In this document: one piece after another, positions 55,479 to 64,000 of the stretch
How the letters are laid out: every line of letters begins with the position of its first letter
Position numbering within the stretch: the stretch's first letter is position 1
Source: Chytridium lagenaria
Lineage: Eukaryota; Chytridiomycota; Chytridiomycetes; Chytridiales; Chytridiaceae
Length of the DNA: 64,000 bases
Direction: 5' to 3'
NCBI GenBank assembly: GCA_025449115.1
Contig: JAHLKC010000013.1
Location: 284,001 to 348,000, forward strand
The notes under the pieces: model-generated
What the model was told of the DNA's origin: nothing
Databases searched by the model: none
The model's input: the letters and a program-made list of their open reading frames with translations, nothing else
Program-made: the position numbers and the translations under genes

Positions 55479-58180
55479 TTATCTCCCCACTGCCTTCCAT
55501 CCCAGAATTGGTTGCTCCACTCCTCTGCTTCACAAAATGCTCTTTCCCCTCGCCCTTCTTTCCGGCATACCCAGCTCCTCCGACTTTCCGATTCTTCCTA
55601 TCCGTCCGTCCACTCGCCCCAATCACCAAATTCACTTTCGGGGGAACAGTAAACCCAAACGCCTTTGCAACTCTCTGCAAATCCAACAACCCGACATCAA
55701 ACACCTTCTTGAGTCCATGACTCGCGTAAGCCTGAAGGTAAGACCGGAATCCATCGGTAGCCGACTTATGGAGGTAATAGTTTTCTCAACTAGGCGCTCG
55801 AGTTGCGATTGGACGTTGGCAATCTTGTTGGAGGGGAATTGGTATTCGTTCAATGGGACTTTGGCGAGTTTGAGGTAGCGAAGGAAACCGAGTTCGGTAG
55901 GGAGAAGGAAGAGAAGCGCTCGGCCACTCTTGTTAGTACCACGAGCGGTACGTCCGACACGGTGGATGTAGTCCTACAGTTTAAAATTAGCAATAGAAGG
56001 CTAAAAAGGAAAGTGCGGGCTAGGTTCCGATCGCGATAAAGTACAATAACATCGAAGAAAGAACAAGTATGGAGATGCTCACCCTAGGGTCATCCGGCGG
56101 GTCAAACTGAATAATCCAATCGACAGCGGGGATATCAAGTCCACGGGCCGCCACATCCGTACATAGCAAAATTCCATGTTCAGCATTACAAAACTCAAAG
56201 AATGTGTTCGTTCTTTTCTGTTGCTTCTGCTTCCCGTGAAGATCAAGTACTGGAATATCAATGTAATTCAGTAACTCGGCATGATACTTGACGGAGTTAC
56301 ACGATGAGAAGAAAACAATAATCTTCTTCTCTTCATATTCTTCTTGAGGAAGGTAAACAGGACGAGAAAGCGTTGGTCAGAGGGACAGACGACGTAGCCT
56401 TGCTCGAGACCTTCGACAGTGGCCTTGTCTTGATGCTCGTCAACATTGATGTAGAGAGGGGCTTTCTTGAGGGATACGCGGGCAAGATCTTCAACCTTGG
56501 TGGTCTGTGTTGCAGAAAAAAGCAAAGTTTGACGTTCTACGAAAGAGTTAGGGTTTGATTGGAATTAAGGTAGGGACTGGATGGGTAAAGACGATGTAGT
56601 AATCTTGACCGTGTACCTATAACGACTCTTCTGGGATTAAAGAAAAGAGACGCCTCAAACGACGGTTTCATATTCTGGCGACCTTTGCGTAAGCAAGTAA
56701 TCCAACAGAGTAGACGATGAATGCGTCCAGCCTGAAAGAAAGATCGCGATGGAAAAAGAGAAAGAGGAGGGGAAGAGGGGAAAGAAGTGTATGGATTCTA
56801 GCTTTTAAGACACATACCTTTTGGTAAGATCTGATAATCTGATGCATTTCCTCTTCGAAACCAGCCTCAAGAATGCGATCAGCTTCATCGATAGTGAGCA
56901 CGCGAAGGTTTTTAAAGATAAATCCCTTAGTGTTCTGAAGGTGATCCAGAAGACGACCAGGCGTAGCAATCACCAAATTAACACCCTTTGCAAGCTTATC
57001 GGCTTCCGCCTTTCGGTTAGCACCTCCCATGAGGATACCGAAGGTCTGGTGGTGATATTTACACAGCTCCTTAGCAACGCCAAAAATTTGAAGGGCGAGC
57101 TCACGAGTAGGGGAGATGACAATGACACCTGTACCGTTTCTGGGCTTGAACTTCAGGCGACAGAGAAGTTCGATGGCGGGGATGAGAAAGGCTAAGGTCT
57201 TTCCGGAACCAGTCTTGGCGGCACCAAGAATGTCACGACCGGTCATAGCGGGAGGAATACTCCGGGCCTGAACCTCAGTCATTCTCTCGAAGCCGAGCTC
57301 GACGATAGCCTTGGAGGTATTCTCAGATACCTTCAGTGAAGAAAAATCTCTGCTGAAGGGTTCAGGCGCGGCACCACCTTTTGATGATATGGTTAGATTA
57401 TTAATTATCTTTGGAAAAGTGCAGGTTCCGTTAAAAATAATCAAACTTGCCTTCAAGAAGCCTGACAACATCAATATTTGATGCCTTTGCCGTGCCCACA
57501 TTCGAGGTCGCCTTAGGTTCAGCCGCTTCAGCAGCTTCCTCTGGCTCATCCATGCCCTCAACATTACCACCTTCAGCCTGACCATCATCCTCCTCTTCTT
57601 CATCATCATCCTCTTCCTCTCCTTCCTCACCGTCATCTTCTTCCCCCTCCTCAACCTCTTCATCGTCATCAACTTCCTCCACCTCTTCGTCGTCACCCTC
57701 CATCTCGTCATCATCCTCCGCAACATCATTCATCATTGCGTCAACCTTGTCATCTTCATCATCCTCATCGTCATCCTCTTCCACCTCCGCAGAAGGCTTC
57801 TTGGATTTGGATGGAGGAGTATCCGACTTTATCTTTTTCGCAGGTTTCCCCACGCTCCAAGACTCATCAGCCTTGTTCTTCTGCACCAAAGCTGGATATT
57901 TAAGGGATAAAAGGAAACAAACAGAATAGATCAGAACAACATAAACCTTCAAACGCCATGCGGATAAATGAACAGAAGGGAAAAGTAAGGATGAGGGATG
58001 AATGCGGTTGGATGTTGAAGATAAACTGACCGATGTTTTTTTTGATCTTTTTTCATTCACTTCATTCACTCATCCAAAGACAACGGGTTGGTGTTATTTC
58101 TCACCTTGCTGCTTCTTTGCAATGACGGATGAGAAGGTCTCCGCAGAGGAGGATGAGGATGTATGCTTTCTCTTTGGCAT
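55479..58180 (-). CDS. HAS1: DEAD-box RNA helicase Has1 (DDX18)
   Basis: Has1 is a nucleolar helicase for 40S and 60S ribosome assembly. It starts [21 protein letters not shown] very acidic segment of about 100 Glu/Asp-rich residues (57560-57800) follows. Helicase motifs in order: [16 protein letters not shown] (Q motif region), AKTGSGKT (I), PTRELALQ (Ia), [13 protein letters not shown] (Ib), DEAD in [14 protein letters not shown] (II), SATQTT (III), VAARGLDIP (V) and HRVGRTARG (VI). The C-terminus has [40 protein letters not shown] and VNLVIGASG, which is specific to Has1. Five or more introns are present. Frame breaks occur near 56345 and 55770, and the exact end is uncertain. A LENG8/THP3-type gene diverges upstream. 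Confidence 0.93.
57560..57800 (-). repeat. Acidic GAA/GAT-type trinucleotide tract in HAS1
   Basis: Repeated TTC/CTC/ATC units on the plus strand encode runs of Glu and Asp in the N-terminal region of the helicase. Read in other frames it gives Met/Arg or Ser runs, which are spurious. Confidence 0.7.
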
Positions 58181-58710
58181 TCAGCAAGAGAATAGGTGAG
58201 TGGATTATGTGGGGGGGGAAGAAAAAGGAAAGCTTTTTTATGATCCAAGTTTTTTTTTTTTTTTTCCTCCCTTCAGTTGAGGTTTTATGAATGCGAGGGA
58301 ATGTCAGTTTGGAAGTTGATGGATTGTTTTTATGTGGTAGAAATTGAAACTAATGTAGTACAATAAATGTTGGTAGAAAAGGAAGGTAGAAAGCAAAGAT
58401 TCCGAACAAGTCCTTTTTCAAACTGTCCTGGTCCAATATTACGCTCATTCAAATAAATGATATTTATTGCTAAAAATAAAACATTTGTTAATACCTAGTT
58501 GCTTGCACACACACACACATACACACACAACACTCACGCAACACCCACAAACCACTCACGCAAAACTCACTCACCGACCTACAGCTTGACTACGGAACGG
58601 GATAACATCGGCGCAAATTCATCAACATCCATCTCCAAGATTCCAATCTGCAACAAAACTACATTACACCTCCTACTTATCACCATATCACTCCTAATCG
58701 CATAATCTAG
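58181..58710. other. Divergent region between HAS1 and the SAC3/THP3-type gene
   Basis: It contains a T run (58246-58265) and an ACAC-rich patch at 58506-58560. The first exon of the downstream gene probably lies near 58600-58700 but I could not fix it. Confidence 0.45.
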
Positions 58711-61509
58711 CAAAGCTGGCTGCTCCAACTTACAATGCCTTTGCTGCGGCTGCGGCAACAGCAGCTATGACAGGGCAATGGTAGAATGCGCTCTTATCTT
58801 TTGCAACTTCATCATTTTACTCATGGAATGTTTTCTTCAACTATCTTCTCACATTACTCTCTTCACCTTCAAATTCACGTCGGACAGGCCAGGATACGAT
58901 TACAGCCAATTCTACAACTATCCCACAGCTGCTACTACCACTCAGCCGGATGCACCTCCCGGTGTAGCGTCAGCATCACCTTACTCGGCAGCCTCAACCG
59001 CAGCTCCCGGAGCATCTCCCGCCACAAACCCCAACGGTGCTCCCGCTGCCGCCTCTCCTGTAAATGCTGCCACTGCTAATGTTTTTCCAAATATCGATAC
59101 AACTTCGCCCGAATATGCAGCATGGTATGCCCAATACAATGCCTGGATCAACTCCGGAGGCGTTGCATCCGGATATCCCCCAGGTTACCAGCCATACTAC
59201 TACCCTCAGCAGCAGCAGATGCAACAGCAACTCCAACCTGTAACACCTCAAAAGTAAGGAAGAGGAGCCATAGACAAAACTGGAATTCGTTGCTGACTAT
59301 CTTTCCATACCTAAAACAACAAAACAAAACCAGAGCCCCTATCCTCTCCCATGCTCAAAGGTTTGGCCAAACACCGCAACATCAACAGCAGCAGCCACAG
59401 AAAGCAGCCTTTTCCGGGAATGCAAAGCAACTCACACAAGCTCAATTATCGCAACAGGCAGAACAGCTTAAAGTGACTGCTGCGCAGTTTCTAGCATCAT
59501 CAAAGAACAGTAGGGCCATTTCGACTTATTAATTTTTTTAACGCGTATTTATAACTTACTTTTTTATAGAGCCCGCGTATTTACCTGTAAAAAGCCCTGC
59601 TGCAGTCTTTAGAGAAGAAAGTAAAGAGACAAAGGTTGAAGCGAAATCTACGGGCTCGGGCTGGCCCGAGTCACTTAAGTAAGGCTTTGCCCTTTTTTAT
59701 AACAACAAGACATGACTTTAAACTAGACGATTTACTCATCCTTTTTTTTTTTAATCCAGAAAATACGTGACAAGAGTCTTTGCAGCATGCTCAAAGGAAA
59801 CCAGGAATGAAGTGGAAGAAAAGTTAAAGGAGATGATTTCACAAGTAACTCAGAAGAATCTGCTCCATAGCACCCCTTGGGATAATATGCCTCTACCAAG
59901 GTAAAATACATGTCACAAACCATGCTCACGTCTTTTTTGTCAACGCATCTAATTTGTTTATCCATCATAGCGGCTGTAAACAACCCCAACGTCGTCCCCC
60001 AAAACTCCGAACATCAGCTCCCTCAGCCTCCGCACCACCTCCCCGACCACCAAACGCAAACGCTTTGAAATCACCTCTGACGAACCCGCCCCGACGAGGA
60101 TGACAGTTTAATGCATTTACCCCCGAATTTGAGGAGGGAGGAGGTGGCACGTCGTGAGGCGAGAGCAAAACGGTTTAAGGAGGCGGAGGAGGAGGAAAAG
60201 CAACGAATGAAAATTAGGAAGAAAGATAACAAACGCGCTAAAGTTCTTGCTATTGCCGCGGGGGCGGGCGGAATCCTGATGTGATTGACTGGGATGAACA
60301 TACGATTGTGGGAGTCAGTCAGAAATTGGAAAAGTCGTATTTGAGGTTAACTTCAGTAAGTTATTCTAAATTTTGGTCTTTAAACGCTTTCTGTTTTCCC
60401 TTTCTTTGCTGTCTTTTAACCGCGGAGTTGAACTTCTTCTGTCTCCTAACTTTTTTGTCTTCTGTTGTAGGCTCCTGATCCATCAACTGTTAGACCGCTC
60501 CATATTTTGAGGCAAACTTTGGAACTTCTGGGCAGAAAATGGAAAGAGGAGCAAAATTACACGTATATTTGTGACCAGTTTAAGAGTCTTCGACAGGATC
60601 TCACGGTTCAACGCATCAAGAACGAGTTTACTGTGCGTGTTTACGAGGCGCATGCAAGGATTGCATTGGAAAAGGTGGGACTCTATCGTTTTGGTCAATC
60701 TCTAATATCCCTGTGTGAAGGGTGATATTGGTGAGTACAATCAATGCCAAGCTCAATTGAAGGAACTCTTTCGTCATGGCATTCCTGGCTGCGTTGACGA
60801 ATTTCTCGGATACCGGATCCTCTATTTCGTGTACACCAAGAACCGCACAGGTATACTCAAAGAAGGACTGTTTCCTTTTTTTTCCCACTTCTAAAACCCC
60901 ACATTCTTGCAGATCAAGTCAAGATCCTCTCCGAGCTTTCTCCTGAAGCGAAACGGGGTCCAGGAGTCCACCACGCCCTCTCTGTCCGCAAAGCCGTTGT
61001 CACAGGCGATTACCACACCCTCTTCCTCCTCTACGTCCGCGCCCCAACATGTCCATGTACCTCATGGACTTTTTTATTGAATTCGAACGTCTCAAAGCTA
61101 TGCGAACGCTTTGTCGAGCTTATCGACCTGCTTTGCCGATTGATTTCATTGCGAGGGAGCTGGGGTATGTTATAAAGGAGGATGATGAGGAGGTGTGAGA
61201 GTTGGGTGGAGACTTGTGGAAAGTGGTGGTGGAGTTGGGAACGCCGATGAGTGGGATGGGTTTGTGGATAGTAAAAGTGCAACGAGTTTCTTTGTACAAA
61301 AGGTGGCGGAGTTGACGAGTAAAGGGTGGACATTAAGGACAAATTTATTGATGGGCGAAGACGGTATATTTTATTTTATGGATTTGGGTATTGCTCCTTT
61401 TTTTGAATTTGGTGACCACAATCCCTTCCTCAATCCCCTCCCTTCCTCTCCCCACTCATCCCCCGGTTATTTTTTTGACCTTTTATTGATCTTGTGGCCT
61501 TTGATTTGA
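58711..61509 (+). CDS. SAC3/GANP-domain protein, LENG8/Thp3 type
   Basis: Thp3/LENG8 proteins act in transcription elongation and mRNA processing with the PCI protein Csn12. The first resolved exon reads KLAAPTYNAFAAAAATAAMT and joins across an intron to WPGYDYSQFYNYPTAATTTQ. The N-terminal half is Ala/Pro/Gln-rich (QYNAWINSGGVASGYPPGYQ and a PQQQQMQQQ run). Then come LPVKSPAAVFREESKETK and KYVTRVFAACSKETRNEVEE. A basic segment (RREARAKRFKEAEEEEKQRM) precedes DVIDWDEHTIVGVSQKLEKS, YLRLTSAPDPSTVRPLHILR, CDQFKSLRQDLTVQRIKNEF, VYEAHARIALEKGDIGEYNQ and LFRHGIPGCVDEFLGYRILY. That block is the SAC3/GANP core and is almost family-identical. The C-terminal end and the initiating exon are uncertain. 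Confidence 0.9.
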
Positions 61510-61894
61510 TTTGCGTGTGTTGGTATAAAAGAATGTTGTGAAAACACGGGAATACGCTTTACGTAACAATATCTTGTTCAATGAAATGATAACGCAATAA
61601 TGTATCTGTCCTGATTCGTATACACCCCTATAATTTCCATTTTTTTTATGTATTTTGTGTTGGGAATACGCAATTTTCTTCATATTTGTTCAAAAAAAAA
61701 AACAAACCACATAAAAATAAATTCTGGCCATGTAAAGATCTCTCAGGCAATATATAACTCCCTTTCCCCCATTTCCTACCCAAAAGCCCTCTCTTGATTT
61801 TTGGAAAGGTTATGCAACCCACCAAAAAGCATTCTCTTCGACACCGCAATCACTTTGAAATGCCAAACAATAGCATTCAAAAAAAAACCCATCA
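61510..61894. other. Spacer between convergent genes
   Basis: This is an AT-rich 3' region. No gene is supported. Confidence 0.5.
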
Positions 61895-63908
61895 TCAATC
61901 CACCTCCATATCCTCCTCCATATCCTCTTCCTCATCCTCTTCCTCCTCCTCTTTCACTTCCACCTCCTCCTCGTTCTCCCCACTACCCTCCTCCTCCTTG
62001 ATCTCATCCCGTCCCCTCTTGAACCCCGCAAACAACCCCGACTCCCTTGGCGCCGCTCTCACTTCATCAGCCGACGGAAACAGACGTCCAGATCGACTTG
62101 GCAAAATCGGACGTCCAATCTCATCATCATCGTCAAACTCATTGTGAGGACTCGGACTTTTAACAGAGGCGGTGGGTGCAGGGGGTTCAACGAGGAGTGG
62201 AGGTTGGACCTAACCAAAAAAAATAAAAATAAAAATAAAAACAAAAATAAAAATAAAAAATCAATACTTGCTTCCTTAATAATAATTGCAAATGACACAG
62301 ATATAATGATACTCACCTCATGTTTTTGCTCGCTCGCCAACTCAAACACGAACCGAGGTCCCTTCTGAATCGAGTCTTCAAGCGCGTTTTCAAGAAGATC
62401 TCCACAGTACGGGTCATCTGGGTTAAGCGATAATGCCTGGATACCATGAGAAAAATATGTAATAGAGGCGGTCACCTTATGATAATGCTCGATGGCTTCA
62501 TTATAGTTTCCGAGTCGGTGATGCATGATCCCCATTGTCGCATAGGCACTGGAGCAACGAGGATTCATTAACAGGACTTTTTTGTAGCATTCAAAGGCTT
62601 TGTCGAATTTGCTATAATCGTGTTAGAGTATAAAACAACATTTTTTAAATAAGAAAAAAACATAAGAGAAACGAGACGCTTTAGAAGATGGAAAAAAACT
62701 CAAAACAATCCTCCTCTGCTTTGCTCACCCCAACTTCCTACAGGTGTGTCCCATGTTATTCCAAGTCGTATCCCACATTGGCATCTCCATACCATTCTCA
62801 TTCGACACCTCAATAGCCTTCAAAAAGTGCTCTTCAGCTTTTTCATACCTAAAATTCAGCATAAATCCATAGCAAATCACTCAACTGTCCACTGTAGTAA
62901 GCATAATTGCCCAACTCGGTTTCAACCAAGGGGTCGTATGGACATATACGTTGGGCGGCTTTAAGATAGGGTTCAGCGGCGGGAAGGTTTTTCATTCGGA
63001 TGTGTTCCATGCCGACGTATAGGGAGGGGTAGTGGAGGCTTTATGGGGGAAAAATTGGTTTAGTGATCGAGAATCAAGAATGAAGCGGCAAACGGAATAA
63101 CTACAATGCAAGGGCAAACACAGCTATAAAGAACAGGAAGATAAATATAGCAATAATTCAAACAATAACGGCAACTAGCGGAACGAAAGTAAAAAAAAAC
63201 CTCGTAAAATCGGGCTCACCCTTTAAAAACTTTGCCGAATGTGTATATGACGCAACTGCCGTCTCATGCTCTCTCCTCCTCCGCAACCGCGTGCCCATAC
63301 CCAATCCAAGCCTGCGCGCACCCCGGATCCAGTTTCGTTGATTTCGAGAAATGTCTTTTGGCTTCCGCACTCCGGTTCTTCCCATCCTTGTTTTCACACA
63401 AAAGGTAATAACAACCTACGGCGAACCATGAGACGGGTTGCGCTGGATGCTTGTCGACGAGTTCGTGGGCGAGGAGGAAGAGGGGGTTGCGTTCGTTGAG
63501 GTGATGAAGACTGGCGATGTTGCGTCCAAAGACAGTTGAGGTTGAGGGAGTCGACGGAGAGGATTCTGTAAATGTTAAAAGTTGAGACCTAAAGTAAAAA
63601 GTGTACCTGTTGGTAAGTTCGAGGGATTTGTCAAATCGGCATTGTATGAATTCGAATTCTGCAAGACTTAAAAGAAGGTCGGGGTTGTCGATAAGGTTGT
63701 AGGTTATCTCAAGTTTTGTGATAGCGGATTTGAGTTCTTCGGATTTCATGTACTGTGTATACTGTTAAGGGGTTACATTTATAAATATTACCTTCTTTAA
63801 ACGAATAAAGTAAAGGCTTCTGACAAAGTCTGCCAGTTCGCCGAGTTGGCCATCAAAATCCAATTTTGCTAGAAGTTCTTCCTCTTTAGGATTATTAGAG
63901 TTGCGCAT
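61895..63908 (-). CDS. CDC16: Anaphase-promoting complex TPR subunit Cdc16/Apc6
   Basis: Cdc16 is a TPR scaffold of the APC/C ubiquitin ligase that drives mitotic exit. The best start is MRNSNNPKEEELLAKLDFDG at 63908, spliced to YMKSEELKSAITKLEITYNL. TPR blocks follow: PVSWFAVGCYYLLCENKDGK, KRHFSKSTKLDPGCAQAWIG, YGHAVAEEE, LHYPSLYVGMEHIRMKNLPA, ICPYDPLVETELGNYAYYSG, EKAEEHFLKAIEVSNENGME, TWNNMGHTCRKLG, FECYKKVLLMNPRCSSAYAT and LGNYNEAIEHYHK. ALSLNPDDPYCGDLLENALE ends the repeats. The C-terminus is Glu-rich and ends EDMEVD at 61895. An upstream exon beyond the window is possible. A long A/T repeat lies in the intron at 62216-62260. Confidence 0.93.
62216..62260. repeat. AAAAAT hexanucleotide repeat in a CDC16 intron
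   Basis: About seven units of AAAAAT, with one AAAAAC variant, lie inside an intron of the CDC16 gene. It is a simple microsatellite. Confidence 0.85.
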
Positions 63909-64000
63909 ATTCCTTTGCGAGTACCTTCAGCGAAGCTAAGCATGTTGCCTGAAATGAGCATGTGAAAAGGCTAGATTGATAACGACAAAATTTAATTTAC

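Noticed and set aside
56668..57729. Met/Arg/Lys-rich start upstream of the helicase motifs
   Set aside because: This is the acidic tract of HAS1 read in the wrong frame. The Glu/Asp frame joins correctly to the spliced N-terminus at 58180.

Overview
This window is nuclear DNA from a eukaryote, most likely a zoosporic (chytrid-like) fungus. Genes are intron-rich, with short GT-AG introns (about 40-90 bases) that often carry a CTAAC- or CTGAC-like branch site just before the AG. Flagellar genes (IFT81, a TSNAXIP1-like protein, a ZBBX-like protein) sit beside fungal-type genes (septin, a Cdc14-like septation protein, GH125 mannosidase, Smy2-like GYF protein, Etr1, Nuc1). That combination fits an early-diverging flagellated fungus better than an animal or a yeast. 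I saw no rRNA, tRNA, transposon, CRISPR array or viral gene.

Layout. 0-7 kb: the start of a helical-repeat protein running off the left edge, proteasome subunit RPN12, a SETD9-like SET protein, YAE1 and a TSNAXIP1-like protein. 7.7-10.5 kb: an apparent fusion of a 2-oxoglutarate/Fe(II) oxygenase with an F-box region. 11-15 kb: a low-complexity, probably membrane-anchored protein and a long AT-rich spacer. 15-23 kb: a GYF protein and a MATH-BTB-BTB protein. 23.7-32.4 kb: glycyl-tRNA synthetase, a LIM protein, a ZBBX-like protein, NUC1 and mitochondrial enoyl reductase ETR1. 32.9-39.4 kb: septin, IFT81 and dynamitin. 39.6-41.1 kb: two tandem SOUL genes. 41.6-55 kb: a multi-pass membrane protein, a small membrane protein, GH125, a YbaK deacylase, a kinase, a Cdc14-like protein, a C1orf74-like protein, PUS9, GDPD and another small membrane protein. 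55.5-64 kb: HAS1, a LENG8/THP3-type SAC3 protein and CDC16.

The genes do not form one pathway. They are housekeeping, cytoskeletal and flagellar genes packed tightly together. The most striking feature is how close the divergent pairs are. NUC1 and ETR1 appear to start from the same CATG, and four other pairs have start codons only 28-76 bases apart. One same-strand pair, YAE1 and the SETD9-like gene, appears to overlap by ATGA.

Many conserved genes carry single-base frame breaks, up to about eight in glycyl-tRNA synthetase. These occur across the whole window in unrelated essential genes, so I read them as residual assembly indels and not as decay. Gene limits are therefore given as outer bounds of the coding region, introns included, and some starts and ends are approximate.
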